From: Rhynchonema sp. JSB1_4
Taxonomy: Eukaryota; Nematoda; Chromadorea; Monhysterida; Xyalidae
Length of the DNA: 64,000 bases
Assembly: GCA_030248065.1 (NCBI GenBank)
Contig: JASAMV010005483.1
Coordinates: 124,001-188,000, forward strand
Direction of reading: 5' to 3'
A program made the position numbers and the translations under genes. The notes beneath the pieces are model-generated. The model was not told the DNA's origin. It made no database searches and saw nothing but the letters and a program-made list of their open reading frames with translations. Shown piece after piece: positions 12,001-24,711 of the stretch (the first letter of the stretch is position 1; every line of letters begins with the position of its first letter).

Positions 12001-13164
12001 ACGTCAATATCGTTGAAACGTCAGGCTGCATAATGTTGCACAGCTACTCTTCACAGATATATTATCGTTTGGGGAAGTGCGCTTTTCTTACGTTGAGCAA
12101 ATCTTGTCGTTCCCCATTCAGCTGCACCGACGTCTGTCCCCACGATCACCACAACAGCAGTTGTGGTGACCGACCCGCGTTGTCCGTTCAATACCGCGAC
12201 GGTGCCGTTGTTTGGCGTGTGCGTCTCAGATGAGTATCTGTTCTGCAGACAGGTTTGTCGCTGCTGCTCTTCCTAATCAAGTAAATCCTGCAGTGGTAAA
12301 TTGAACGATTGTCACCATCACCCGCCAATGTATGCACACAGGACCGAAGCAGTGTGGTTGTGCGTTGTAGCGACGGTTTGTTGTTCGATGGACGCACATG
12401 TGTTCCGACTAAACAATGCCCTTCATCCATACCACCACCGACCACCACACGTTAGTCACCGTGTCATGTAAGCGTCTATGTACATAGTTTGCTGACCATG
12501 CCATGGTGCATGCCATATGCAGTACATACGCAATCATTCCAAGCTCGATTGCAGCAATTGCCGACGCTGCCGGTTGTACGATCGACGGCTACTACCCAGC
12601 GTCGTCGTGTTCGCAGTTTGTGCAGTGCTACAACGGCGTGCGCTACGTGTTGGACTGTCCGTCCGGATTGGTGTTCAACGAAGCGCCCGGCAAGAAATAT
12701 TGCGACTTCCCGGCCAATGTCAGGCGATGCGCCGATGCGGTGCCCACAAGTTGGTCGTGCGCGCTGCTGTCGTTGTAGGGATGAGTGTGTGACTCTGTCA
12801 CCAGTGCACAATTGACCCTCAATTTATAAGGGCGTGATCGTAGTTTCCGTAATATCGAGTGGCGTAAAAGTTTGCTGGTTGAAATTACGGTCCACCGACC
12901 CATCATAATAAGGATTAACTTGCAGAGCCACCGGCCGATCCGGCATGTGTTGGTCGACAAGAGGGCACGTTCTTTGTGCAGACGGGCGACTGTCGACGAT
13001 TCTTCAGGTAGCCCTTGTTTGTTTAGTGACGTTTCACACAGACATCATGGCCAATGACCTCGATGTTCAGATGCGTGATGGGGTCGTTGCACGAGTTTAA
13101 GTGTCCGAGCGGCACCGCGTTCAACACTCAGTCAAATGTTTGTGATCCGAGCTCGATTTGTTAA
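1..13164 (+). CDS. Giant multi-domain chitin-binding (CBM14/peritrophin-A) protein, 5' end missing
   Basis: About 45 exons give roughly 2,400 residues; the start lies off the left edge and the stop is TAA at 13162-13164. Known family role: CBM14 six-cysteine domains bind chitin in eggshell, cuticle or gut lining and are secreted. Exons (approximate): 3-167, 410-586, 957-1145, 1284-1466, 1580-1756, 1820-2014, 2093-2281, 2803-2979, 3039-3254, 3321-3512, 3573-3764, 3837-4016, 4080-4271, 4344-4535, 4601-4792, 4875-5055, 5231-5401, 5566-5748, 5871-5959, 6158-6298, 6402-6513, 6606-6761, 6859-7029, 7096-7278, 7353-7538, 7606-7770, 8209-8379, 8507-8679, 8793-8870, 9028-9243, 9310-9435, 9576-9708, 9867-10039, 10102-10272, 10539-10628, 10753-10923, 11147-11215, 11295-11465, 11540-11674, 11779-11973, 12122-12252, 12342-12450, 12555-12749, 12926-13007, 13071-13164. 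Phases match at every junction except 9435/9576, which I could not resolve. The exon at 12555 reads as a textbook CBM14 domain (CTIDGYYPASSCSQFVQCYN). Confidence 0.88.
625..873. mobile_element. Inverted-repeat element inside an intron of the chitin-binding gene
   Basis: The two ends are long inverted copies: CAATTGAGCAAAGCAC at the left and GTGCTTTGGTCAATTG at the right, continuing as TTGAGCAAG/CTTGCTCAA and AGAGCAGAGCC/GGCCTCTGCTCT. The centre is an array of the 6-mer GGCTTA (about 720-790). No clear target duplication was found. It looks like a small non-autonomous DNA transposon. Confidence 0.7.
2282..2802. repeat. Repeat-derived intron with GC hairpin next to ATTTTTGG
   Basis: This 521-bp intron is much longer than its neighbours. 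It contains CGCGC-GAA-GCGCG at 2546-2558 followed by agATTTTTGGG, the same core as the elements at 49-60 kb. It also has a word related to GTGCCGACATCC (near 2335) that recurs at about 45538. Terminal repeats could not be fixed. Confidence 0.5.
5231..8870 (+). other. Module II of the chitin-binding protein: divergent CBM14 repeats, mostly phase-1 exons
   Basis: These exons encode cysteine-rich repeats such as CVEGSRTATAPCSETWLLCV, then NGQRVPQWCPANTFFN and NNCQQPWLPG. Most exons start and end in phase 1; 5959/6158, 6298/6402, 8679/8793 and 8870/9028 are phase 0. Exons at 6859, 7096, 7353, 7606 and 8209 are clearly tandem duplicates. The exon at 5566 must use the second AG after the pyrimidine tract, because the first AG (5550) would bring in a stop. 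The module ends in a short acidic exon (8793-8870, AVDDTSAPDDNAPETD). Confidence 0.8.
7920..8093 (+). repeat. Long polypyrimidine tract in an intron
   Basis: About 170 bases consist almost only of T and C on the + strand, within the intron between 7770 and 8209. No other intron of this gene has such a tract. It sits about 115 bp before the acceptor at 8208, so it is not the ordinary branch-point tract. It looks like expanded simple sequence. Confidence 0.8.
9028..10039 (+). other. Module III: two divergent CBM14-like units and a proline-rich linker with a basic RRTKR site
   Basis: Exon 9028-9243 has the cysteine pattern TCDGKDDG, QCSPLYIECRHDG, RYC, KC, SC. Exons 9310-9435 and 9576-9708 together form another domain (CAGRDEDKK to CPTS). 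The 9867-10039 exon begins LPDLPLKPIPFRRTKRAVVF and then turns into Pro/Phe repeats (FFPKPSPPKPVFFAPP). RRTKR matches a furin-type R-x-K/R-R processing site, which would cut the large protein here (inference). The join between 9435 and 9576 is out of phase with the sites I chose, so the exact exon edge there is uncertain. Confidence 0.65.
10102..11674 (+). other. Module IV: three near-identical CBM14-like exons alternating with Pro-rich linker exons
   Basis: Exons 10102-10272, 10753-10923 and 11295-11465 are each 171 nt and almost identical in protein (CVGKPDDSKHELGSCNRDYC, then CKSNKPVFMQC and FNTCVPRAFAPG). They alternate with short Pro-rich exons at 10539-10628, 11147-11215 and 11540-11674 (for example SPSSPPVFSPPVVKPP). 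All introns are phase 1 and all three domain exons end at the same donor, gttggt. The unit is domain exon plus linker exon, so this is a recent tandem duplication of a two-exon cassette. Confidence 0.85.
11779..13164 (+). other. C-terminal module: last CBM14 domains and stop codon
   Basis: Exon 11779-11973 encodes one six-Cys unit (CATRVPDARFALGGCEPDFF onward). Exons 12122-12252 and 12342-12450 build another after a Thr/Val-rich linker (PTSVPTITTTAVVV). Exon 12555-12749 is the most canonical CBM14 of the gene. Exons 12926-13007 and 13071-13164 form the last domain (CVGRQEGTFFVQTGDCRRFF, then CVMGSLHEFKCPSGTAF) and end at DPSSIC plus TAA. Confidence 0.8.
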
Positions 13165-13669
13165 GCGGTCGCAATCTTCTAAACTGTAAAAAATATTTTC
13201 TGTTTCATGGTTTTTCGTCTCATTACTTTCACAACTCTTGTCACTGATTTCGAGTGTTTTGCATTTTGTCATCATTTTTCATTGTTTGATCTCGTGTCGC
13301 CATTATCATCTTATTGATTTGACGCTGTTATGAAATTATTTGGTATGTATTGCACAAAATATGATGATCGGCTGGGTATCGCTATCTGTATCTCAATTTT
13401 TTACAATGTATTGTTTGTGTTTAATGAATAGTGCGGCCATTACTCCGTAGAAGTGGATTCTGTTTTGTGAATTGTGATACGCTAATTTTGTCAAAGTTGT
13501 GGTTCGGATTGAGAACGATTGTGTTATGTGTTGCCTAATTTCTTATCATATGGAATGGATTGTGCACTTGTTTTGACGTTTGATATTACTTATTGATGCT
13601 GGTGTGTATTTATTGCAAAAATTCTAATATTTATTTGCATTTTCACTTTTGTTTCGATTCATTCCGGGT

Positions 13670-13675
13670 AATAAA
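13670..13675 (+). terminator. Polyadenylation signal AATAAA of the chitin-binding gene
   Basis: AATAAA lies about 505 bp after the TAA at 13162-13164, with no further open exon between, implying a 3' UTR of about 0.5 kb. Confidence 0.55.
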
Positions 13676-15749
13676 CGAGATCCGTTTTTAGACTAATTTT
13701 GTGCAGCACAACACAAAATGCAGAAAAAGTATCGGTGTTCGTTTACGGAATCCCCAGCGCACTGCACGTTTGGACCGATATGTTTTATACCGATATATGC
13801 ATTCGAAATGCTGCAATTATGTTCAAAACCACCATGTGACGCTAAAATACCGGTTTTGTGTGATGCACCACAGCAACAATTGTCCGCAATCAATTCTAAA
13901 TTCGCCACAATTGTCAAACTCGCTCTATCTAACCACCACTGTGTCCTCATTTCATAACGCAACGGGTTGTCGATGTCAGATCCACTTTGATATTCCCCTA
14001 CCTACGTGCACATGTTGAATTCCGGTTCAAGTACAAATCGTTGTCCACACACCAAACTTCGTCTTTGATTGTCGCCTCACTTATCGCAATTCGTGCACCA
14101 TGCTTTTTCTTTGTTCACTCACAATCCCATTCACACAACCACATGCCACAACACTCATGTGTTGCAATTACTTCATCGCTTCGTCCCAGTCAAATTGCCA
14201 TGTTTTTGCCTGCGAAGAATTTCATTTCAACAAATCGCATTAGAACAATGCGAGCATTTTATACAATCAAATGTCAACCAAATTTTATTAAAACTTGTGT
14301 GCGTTTGCAGGTATCACACATGTCAAACACGTTTGGATCAGGGTGTTGATAGCCGAACAAAGATAACAACAAATTTGGCGTTAAAGATCAGATGCGCAGA
14401 TTATGGACAAGTTACGTGAGCACCCTTATGTATTTACTTACTTTGGTTACGCACCTATGTACATTTGGTGATAAGCAACGCGCGTAATTCGACATGACCC
14501 CAAACTTACGTTTGCGCAAAGTGCATGTTTATTATTTTTTCAAATAGGTGTTGTTATTCTGCACACAACGAACAACTGGTCGAACTGGGTCCCAAGACAA
14601 AAACGCATAGACTGTACTCGAACGTACTTGTTCGGCAGCTCAGAGGGATGCCAGAGAGCTGAAGTGTGTTGCAGATTCACTTTCTTGTCCAAGAAATAAG
14701 AAAAAAACGAACGACAATCTTTTGTCGTCCGGCCTCATCACATATGATTATATGTGTGCCTGGATGCATGTCTTTGCGCAAGGGCACGCTATGAACTTGC
14801 ACCCTTATCGCTTGATCCAGATACGAGCAAACGTCTGCGTCCATCTATTGATTATGTGATGTGCAACTGCCTGGTACCTGAACAATATTTTGGGCCACGT
14901 TGGGTGCATTCTGTATACTTTCGTGGTGTGACTGTGAATGCCTCAAACGAGACCTCAATATCTCACACACGAATCGTGCGGGACGCATTTTTTGCACGTT
15001 TTCCCATATCATGCAAGGTGTTTGGCCGTGTCCTTCACGTGCGACTCACTTGATCGAACATTTACCACCTGAACGAGTCATAGTTTTGCACGAATTGAGT
15101 GCCAGAAGAAAACTGCTGTATGTGCTGTATTTCCGGGTTCTTATGTTCATTCTTTTCTCTTCTTGTCGTTTCCCGACCCGTTTGGTGCGTCACACATTCT
15201 TCAGTGACAATCCGATTGGTTTCGGTTTGTGTTGTTTGTCAATTTCATACATAACCAACGTTTTGCCACCAAATGTAAATAATAAATAAATTTTGTCCAC
15301 ATTTTTTGAAATTTACGGATTCCCATGCACGAGGAATACATTTCGCAGTGCATTGTGATAGGCGCATGGATCCCACGTCACTCTTTCATAAAAATTAAAA
15401 AAGGAAAATCGTTTCTGATACCATAAGAGTACTCGGGGCACATTTCTAACTGAGATATTACTTGATCCGTCATATTAATGCTCAGTGTCCGATCTAGTCA
15501 CTGTGGTTGAAAGTTCGAGTTCCTGAGAGTACCCGCACATCAGCCTTTGTCCACTGCTGTTTTGTGTCTGTAATCTGGCGGACTATCAAGCTCAAAACTG
15601 TGATCTACACAGATCAACAGGTGTGCATGATTTTTCAAGGGAAGACGATGGTCGTCAACGTGAAAACGGCGTGAGTCCAATCAATCCCTCATCCAGTCCA
15701 TAAATCAACGAAGAGAGAATACGTACTTTGACTGTTCGGCTTGTGCATC
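13676..15749. other. Intergenic stretch without a supported gene
   Basis: AT-rich sequence between the chitin-binding gene and the next start codon. Open frames are short and none shows consistent splice signals or family-like residues. Promoter elements of the downstream gene are presumably here but I cannot point to one. Confidence 0.5.
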
Positions 15750-18700
15750 ATGCCGTCCAAACTCTACGACGATATGAACACTTTGTACGCCGAATTGGCA
15801 CCGAACGCTGCCGTGAAACAATACGAATATGAAACATTTGCGAACAGGAAACGATCGAAACAGGTGGGCTGCCTGGGTGCTGCTTTATTTGAAAGCACGC
15901 AACGTCATAATTTTCATTTTTGATAAAGTTCCGAACATTGATTAAAGAAAATACTATTCGCATATGAAAATTATATCATGTAAGAGAAGCCATTTATTTT
16001 CAAACCTTAAACACCATTCCGTTATGATATTCGTTTATTTGGAAGTTGGCGAAAAAAGAACACGCAGATTGCCCGTCTCCCGATGTTTGAACATAATTGC
16101 GGTTGAGATTCAGATTGATTTGATTGCCAATTTGTATTTTATTGGTTTCTCGTTTCCGTCAGAAGTGTTTATGGTCTGGATTGTCCATTGGTGAATGAGC
16201 GCTACACTTTCGTCGTGATTGAAGATGGTCCGCGAGAGAAGATCGCGCGCAAAATGAAACCCACGGCAAATCAATGTTTTTTAATCAGACAGACTGGTGC
16301 CGCGCACCTCATCCTTCATTACAATAAACAATAGTTCAGTAAATACCATCCAATCAAAGACACATCTCCGCCCATTCGCGTCTGATGAAGACAGGGCTCG
16401 AAGAAACGTTTTGGGATTGGTGATTACGTCGTTTAATTTTTACCGAGGCCTGAAACATGCACACATTTTTATCGGGATTTTCATTCTGCATATCTCTTCG
16501 AACCAGGCGCTGATTCGCGAAATTTCCAAAGGTCTCAATAAAACTGTTGTCATCATGAGAGAAGTTAGACCGTTCTTTCTTTTTAGATTATCCATTTATT
16601 TCGAATGGCACAGATAGAGCAAGATCGGTTCTCTCCGTAAATACATTTTACGTATTGTATTGACTGCATAGTTGAAAGCGCATTAGGGTAGTACATACCT
16701 GCATACGATTTTGATTTCACTTACGACCCGCTGCTGCAATGCCACGCCAACCGCTTATTTTCGTCTGAAACAAGTTATCTTTGTATTTGTACGTAATTCC
16801 AACATTCCTATGAGTACAGTCCCGCAACAGTGTTTTCACTCTACAATGATGGTGCATGTGCGCAAGCAAGTCTCAAGCGTCAATACTGTATATACTCTAC
16901 ACAATGCATACGAATCATAATTACTAACTTACTGGTTTCTGTTCAGTTCGGTTCAGCGTTGGGGCATCGCTTTCCCTCTCTCTGTCTTTTTTAATGCGAT
17001 TGCGTTGCGGCAAAAAATAATAGACAAATACGATCACCAGCTACATATACTGTATGTAGGTACAGGCACCGCGTGTGCTACACAGGCTATCGTATACGAA
17101 AAGTGTAGGTTATGGCAGTCCAAAGATATGGAAGGGGAACTCATCTTTTTCGTGCAAAAACAGGTTACTTTGCTGTGTGGCTGGGAGACATTCTGCGTAT
17201 ACAATCGTATACCTACTGTACGTTGATGAATTATTGTATTGCAGTTGATCCATTGACTTAAGTATGTGGCTGTATTTTACTTCGAACACTTGCAAGACCA
17301 CGTGCGTCAACTCCCATTCAATTAGTCAGATTGATAAGTCACCCATCCTTGCCCCATGCGTAGTGTGTGGTTGCAGCAGTTGTACAGTTTTGTGCAAACG
17401 TCAACTGAAAACTATTCGAATGCGCAGCAGCCGCTTTCCATTTCACATGTACGCAGCATGCATCACCACGCACGCTGTGTGGATTACTAAAAATTTCACT
17501 GTTGCTCAGTCTGCAGCACTGCACACGCGTGCATGACTTACAAATCGTTGTTACGAGCGCACCAAATTGTGTTGGACGACGTATTCAATGGAGCCATCGA
17601 AAAGTTTGCATCCCAATCCCTTGGCAAATAAGGTTTACTGAGCATGTGACTGTCACCCGCATCATCAAGGTGAACACCTATTGTCCAACACAAGTTGTCC
17701 CGAGGTCCTGTCAACCAACATTATGTTGCATGCACACGTTTGGCTCCGAACTGTTTCAGCAGCGCGTCTGTCATGTCAGTCGGTTTCGAGGTCTAAATCC
17801 CACCAGCACGCGTGTTGTGCATTGGCATTGCCATTTTCACTCATTTTGTTCGCTCTCTGTTTGTTTCAAACCCATTTCACATGTTTGTGTTTGTGTTTTG
17901 CCGCCAATCACACAGCGCCCGCGTGGTTGGTTGCGCATATTTGTCGGTGCTGCGGTATTAAAATATTATTTACAAATTGTTGGCATGTTCGTTCTGTTTC
18001 GCTGGCTGGCTGTTCATTTTATGTCTGGTGTTCTGTGTCAGCAGAGCCCGCACCTGGAGGATAAATAGGCTTTTAAAATAATTTTATGCCATGTTTTATG
18101 GTCAAACGCGTGACTAGATGAACATGGCCAAGTTAACCACACTGGCTCAGCGCAAAAAGACCCATTGAAAAATAATAGTGACGTCTGAGCATGGACAGAA
18201 ATTGATTGCTCCTCCAAATATCGACAAACCCTTCTTGTTCATCAGCTAATGTATTTCTGCAAAGCAAAACCACTGTTTGTCCTCGCCGTTTTTCGTGCAA
18301 GTTCAATCTGGTTTCACGAGACCTGCTGCTCATATTATATATCAGTCTATTGAATTCACCACATTACGGTCACGCAAACTACTTTTATTGAATCAGTGAA
18401 CTTCAAAACTAAAGTACCATAACACATTCTGTTTTTTTATGATTTTGAACAGAGAATACTACCATTGGCGCACAAAAAACTTGATGTTCTCAAATATAGT
18501 TAATTCTCGTATAATGCGTTTTATCATCACACCGTTCTTGCATGATTTGTCATCTTGGTATTGCATTAAACCGAACCTGTCCAACTACTGTAGTAACAAA
18601 AATTACCCATACCTTGCCTTTTTTCATAACAATTTCACGAAATGTACAATTCTACTGCAATAGTAGTGGACTATTTTCTTCAGCTCGTGAGTAATTTTAT

Positions 18701-21700
18701 TACATTTTTGCGCACGATGCAATTTTGCTTCTGCCACGGGTTGCAAACTGTAATCATGAAACTTCAGCTAACCCCGAATTATTACGAATTTTACCATCAC
18801 ACCTCATACCGGCGCAGTTTCATTTGCTCATACGCACGAAGAACATTTTTGTGTGCCCACTTCACAGTGACAATATAGGTGCAATTAAAATTGGAATTCT
18901 ATAAACAAATATAGAATGACCAGCATTTTGTTGCTTGCATAATGATATCATAACATTTTATACTGTGCAGCAGCAGTAGTGGTTTGATATCAGCGCACAT
19001 GCATGAGCGCACTGCAGAAAGGGCAGCAGGCAGGTACACTGCAAGTCACCAGCCACATAAAGACGTTCACGTACCATTTCGTTGTTGAATAGTATACAGT
19101 ATAATATTGTCACAGTATGGTCCACATGCCTGTACGTGTTCGTATCGTGATGCTTTTGCGAATCAAGTCGTCTTTATCATTGGCACCGCACGTGTACGCA
19201 CCCACAAACTTGATCCAACTTCGGTTGTGGGTGTTTCATTTGATCTCTGTCTGTACTATGCACATGTGCGTGCATATTCGTTATTTATTTCCATTCAATA
19301 TCCATTTGTTATTCGGATTACACAGAAACAACCGCCCGTTTGAAACACGTGGAAGTTTATTTATGAACAGACATTTGATGCCCTTGTTGGCGAATCTTTC
19401 TTCAGAAGCGGTCTATTTTCTTAGATTCGTCTGTGTTTCGTTTACGCACTTTCACAACAGGAAGTTTTCACTTCGCCCTTCACTCCGAAAAACAAATCTC
19501 GTCATTTAGTAGCAAAAAGTGTTGCTTTTATTGACAATGACGAAAAAGTGTGTAACATTTTCTGCTCTGGTTTCAGACGAAAAACATGGGTACCAAAGTG
19601 CAGGTACAGATTCGCTACTGCTTCTGCTGCAGTCTGTGGGTATCAACGTTATTAATCGCGATTTACACATTTGTAAGTTTCTCATATTTTCCATTTGGGT
19701 CAACTTATATGCTTGTGTAAATATTTGTTTGACACCGATCATCAGCATTGGTTGATTTGTCAGCCGTTGAATGTGTAAACCATGCGGGTGAATAATTGAA
19801 CAACGGTTAAACGCAAACGCGGAAATCTAACAACAAATTTCGCCTAATTCTATTGTAGTCTACGCACACAGATTTGTATTCCACCGGCGAATACGAGAGC
19901 GGCAGCCTTGTTCAACGCAGACGCATGTCTTGGGTGCAAAAGAGAATTTACGCACCGAGGTGGAGAGCGCAAGCAATCCCAAGGTGCTCTGCGTTGAACA
20001 ATAGTGCTGGAACAACACGTATTCACGCAAGAAATTTACATAGGTCAGCCAGCTGCTGGAAGTTGGCAGGTTGTCATCACAGTTTTTGTGGTGTTGGTCC
20101 AAGCCTTTCGAGAATTTGGGCCGATAAGACAATTGGATACACACTCTACTTGCGTCAGCACGAAATACGTATGCCCCATGCCCAGGTAGCAGCGTGCACA
20201 GAAGTGGGCGCGCCCAAACTCAAGCCGTGGGCGCCACTGTGCGCAGACTACACTAGAATAAGCTCAAAGTTCTGTCAAGTTGCCAAGTTTTGAGAACGAT
20301 GGTCGGTGATCAAGCAAAGAAATTCATAACTGAATCACATTGAACAACTATTTCAGCTGTTCTATCTGTTGTTGATCTGCCTGGCTGCTTGGGCTGTATC
20401 GGACACAGAGGGCTCGGATAAGCACTACCATGAATGCTATCAACAAGCGAACAACTCGTTCTCATGCAAAGACAGTACGTTTCAGCTGTTTTGCTTTCCT
20501 GTATTTTTGAATGTTTGTAGCGATACTGTTCACAATGTTGCTGTCATTCAATCATCCCCACTTTGATCAATTATAGAATACGAGCTGGGCACCATTGGTG
20601 AGAGCAGTGTGATTGTGTGCGATGCCAGCTCGTATCATTGCTCGCTGGGACTGTACACCGGCGAACTTAAGTACCCCGCGTCGCGTACGTTTGTTGCCAT
20701 TGTTGTTGTCTGAAATGTCTTGTTGTTGTTGTTTAAAATGTTTCAACACACTTACAGCACGACAGGCGGTACTCATAATCAACCTGATCATCTACATTGC
20801 CTTGCTCGTTTGTGCCCTGCTCATTGTGCTCGCGCTCGTCACGGTATGTGCAGGGGACACACAAGCTTGAATGAATGACAAGCAACTTCCGCGGGGCTTG
20901 CTCTCATAGAAACCGATGAATTCAGCGTGGTTGCGTTGAATGCGAATTTGGGCGATCCTAACTGAACGTGGAAATCTTCAAACTGTGTACACGTGGTGTC
21001 GCGTCGACTTTCCACAATGAGCTTAAAAGCCAGTTTGACGCTTCATTCAGTTGCCCTGTCAGTGTAATTGAATATTAGACAGGAAACTGCAACGTATTGC
21101 TCTTAAACCAAACCTGGTTAAAGTTCGATCGATACCACTTTTAACATTAGTAATGAACGTTTCGTAACGTCTATTTTCAGCGATTCGAATGGCTTCTACT
21201 TCCGTGGCTCGGCTTCATGTGTCTCGACATTCTGCGCGGATTTATTTCCTGCATCATGATATTCGTGTTGTCATTGGTTAGTCAATTGTCAGTCAGTAAG
21301 TCTTTGGTCAAATGGTGCGTGATGAACCGGTCCTAGAAACCAAACCCACCCATATGACGAGGGTTTCTTTCGACAAGTAACCGATCGTCGAATAAAATTA
21401 GTGACATGACAAATCGTTTCAATCATCATCAAACATGTAATGATGAATGACTTCAGTGAGTTTTTGTCAGGTTAGGCCTGTCTTCACAGTCCGGGGAGGT
21501 GCCAGGCATCGTCGATACGAACCCCCTGGACAATTGACCTCTAAGTCCATACATATCTCTGTGATGACTGACAGAACAACGTTACCCGCATAATTATTCT
21601 GAGTGTCATTAATCCTCACGCCTCTTTCCAATATGCTAGGAGTACATGATGTTTGAAATGGGTGCCGCCATCAAATGCAACAATCAAACTGACTGTGACC

Positions 21701-22910
21701 CACATTTGTAGGGCGATCTAACGCGCATCGCTGTTGGCATTTTCTTCCTTGGAATCCAAGTGTTCCATGTTAGTTCGCAAAACCATACCTTTGATTTGAC
21801 AAAAATATTCTTATGCGAATCGCCCAAGGGTCAGATATTAGTCAGTGTCCAATTTCAGCTATCACTGGTGCTTGTCATTATTGCCAGATTCCAGCAGATG
21901 CGCGCGAAGAAGAAGCCTCCCAAACCGGTGCGCATTTCGAAAATTGACATTATAGCGTCAAACCTTTCTTAAATTTAAGCTTAAATATACGCATATCAGG
22001 CCGAGAACGTGTATCTGGCTGATGGCAGCAACATCTATCCAACAATGCCCGCCAGTCAATATGCGTACAGCACGTCCCCGCCCGCTCGCAGGGAGGGATA
22101 CTATCAACCCAACCAGTACAACACTTATGCCGGACGCGAGGGATCCGCTTACAGATACAATCCGCAAGGTTAATCTGTGTGACTCACCTCAACAAGTGGT
22201 GGCTGGAGCTGCGATTCGTTACTTGTCCATATCATCTGCTGTTTAGTATGGCTTTAATCCAAAAATTGTTTTTGGGACTGTCTGTTGCTTGGACTTGGGA
22301 CTGGCTGATTCCTGTGTGTTGTAATTCCTTTATTACCAATGCCAGCTGTGCGGCTGTCCTCAAGGCATATAAGTTCGTTCGGGCGTTCGCTGCCCGACAC
22401 AGGGCTTTCTGCTCGGAACAGCAAAAAACGCGGCTTTCCGCACATTGGTTGTTGATTGTTTTTCCATCCGTGAATTTTTGTTCGTCGAAACTTGACTGTG
22501 CTAACAATTCCACAGTCGCATGTGTCATAGGGGAAGAAACGAAAGGAGGGGAAGGGGGAAAGGAAAAAAGAAGCAAACAGGCACGCAGCCAGCAGAGACG
22601 CGCCTAAACAAAAAACACGAAATTAATCACACAAAAATATAAATACCACCCAAAAACCCAAAAAACAAAACAACCCACACACAACCCCCCAGCCACCACC
22701 AACCCCACCACCCAACCACACCAAACACTGAAGATGAGCCTTTCAACTGGCATGGTTACATCTATTGTGTGATACACAATGGTTAACCACGTTAACCATC
22801 AGGATATTGGTCATGGGTTGTGAATACGCTATCAATCTGACTTTTCAGACAACGTGAGTCAGTACAGTGGACGTGCTGATTATTACGGTCACCCCGCTGC
22901 CGGAATGTAG
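15750..22910 (+). CDS. Four-transmembrane protein with Tyr-rich cytosolic tail (LAPTM/DUF4728-like topology)
   Basis: Ten exons give 324 residues: 15750-15863, 19577-19672, 20357-20474, 20577-20684, 20758-20843, 21181-21276, 21712-21768, 21859-21927, 22000-22168, 22849-22910 (TAG). All phases agree. The first exon (MPSKLYDDMNTLYAELAPNA) joins in frame to TKNMGTKVQVQIRYCFCC, so MGTKV at 19586 is an alternative start if the 3.7-kb intron is wrong. Helices: SLWVSTLLIAIYTFLFYLLL, AVLIINLIIYIALLVCALLI, WLLLPWLGFMCLDILRGFIS and IAVGIFFLGIQVFHLSLVLV. The loop between helices 1 and 2 has four cysteines (ECYQ, SCKD, VCDA, HCSL) and is probably outside. After helix 4 come RAKKKPPKP and a tail of about 80 aa rich in Tyr, Asn and Pro. 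The layout resembles LAPTM or Drosophila pasiflora-type proteins; family assignment is inference. Confidence 0.8.
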
Positions 22911-23189
22911 CTATACGATTTCACAGTGATCATAAGCACGAAATTACATGGTGTATCTTCGGCATTTTGTTCTTCAAGCGATCAATTTCGACTACGGTTT
23001 ATGCCACATCTATTTCTTTGTCTTCGATACGGCTTATCAGCATTTGCATCACTTTCACTCATTTTTTCTGGAAAACATACATATTATACACAGTACATTA
23101 TTGTATTATACGCTATTACCTGTAAAAATTTTATGGGGCTGTCCCCTGCCGTTCGCTGTTGCCATGCTGTTTTGTGTAGATTTGTATGA

Positions 23190-23195
23190 AATAAA
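23190..23195 (+). terminator. Candidate polyadenylation signal of the four-helix protein gene
   Basis: AATAAA about 280 bp after the TAG at 22910. No other gene ends nearby on this strand. Confidence 0.4.
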
Positions 23196-24711
23196 TTGAG
23201 GAAGCTGTTGTTTGGCAACCAGAAATATACATTGAACTCGTTAAAGAAAAGACCTGCTGTAAGTACAGGCAAACCACACCAATATGAACCCGATTTTGGA
23301 AGGTGGTGTGTATTCATAACGAATAGAAAGAGAAAATCCGCACGTACCTCGTTTCGTTTTAGGCGGTGCACTGAACGTTAATGCCGCGGACCCTGATGCT
23401 ACACTTCGACATGGTGGACCCACTACTGAGGGTGTATTTGGCGCGACGAAAAATGTTCCGTTTCTCATTTGTCGTCGTATAGGCAACGATACAATCGCGT
23501 TCTGAGGCAGTCAATGCCCTTTAGAAAAAGAGTTATTGTTTGCGCCAAGCAGACACCAAACGGCTTCGAGACCTACATAGTGTACACTACTCGAGGGCGA
23601 CAACGCTCCCGTCTTCAGTGTAAAGCTGGGCATAATGTGTTGTGCATTGCACGAACATGTTTTGGCCATACTCGTTCAACAATCGAGTCTTCTTGAACTT
23701 GGAAATCGTTACACTGTAGATTTTCAAGCAACCGCGTATGAACGAAACAACTCTTTTCGTAATCTGTACATATATTACACCATCTGCAGGTTAGGTACAT
23801 TATGCCAAAAGTCAGCACAGACTTGACGCTGGTGTTGAGAGGCAACCAAACCGTTGTAATTCCAAGGTTAGGTGCTACACGTAGTACCATGTATAGCTCG
23901 AAGTTGCGCTGGCTCAGAAAGATCTCCATATGTTTTGCATAGCAAGGCCAGCCCAAGGTGTGCACCGAAGTGCCTCTGGCATGTGGGTTTGTGCTCCACA
24001 CCTTTACAACGTGAACAAAACGTATCGGTATATACATATACGTTATAAGAACTCAGGTCCAACCTCAAACTTCACACGTCGCTCCCAACTATGCACCCAA
24101 CTTTGTATACCGCCGCGACTGAATTTATGTCTGCGCCCAACTGTGATGTGTGCCCGCAACTGTCTGTGCGCTGTGTCGCCAAGTTTTTATCTGCAGAGTC
24201 CGCGCCCTGGCTTGGCTTCCTAATGATTGATCTCGCACTCCGACTTCCACAGAAACAAAAGCACAATTTTTAAAACTTGAGTACAGTTTTAAAGCAGCCG
24301 AGACAGAAATGCAGTCAGAAAGTAGAGGAATACACTTTTTGCCCGTTTATCGCACATTATCTGCAGCTTCAGTCCACCATCAGTAGTTTCTTCACCAGTT
24401 GAGATGCTACTATCCCATACGAGGATGAGTTATGGTGTCTGATACACTTTTAAGAACTAAGCAAACAGTTTTTAGTGCGCGTCTGACACGTTCGCAGTGG
24501 CTGGCCACCAAGCCCAACTTGATCAGCTCCAAGGCTCTTATTGTGGCGTCTCCCAATATTAATAGAATCGACCTATGGGTATAGTACATGTTCGGCTTGT
24601 GATTGTTCAGGTACCTACATACCTATTACTATACTACACGTACGTACAGCACGCACACGTCCACGACCAGCAAATCACCGATATCCATTCTTATAAAGTG
24701 CGCAAATCGAA
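23196..24711. other. Intergenic stretch without a supported gene
   Basis: Only short frames with no matching splice sites. Nothing recognisable. Confidence 0.45.

Noticed and set aside
24691..24700. TATAAA box for the 284-aa protein gene
   Set aside because: It is only about 15 bases before the ATG, too close for a promoter with any 5' UTR.
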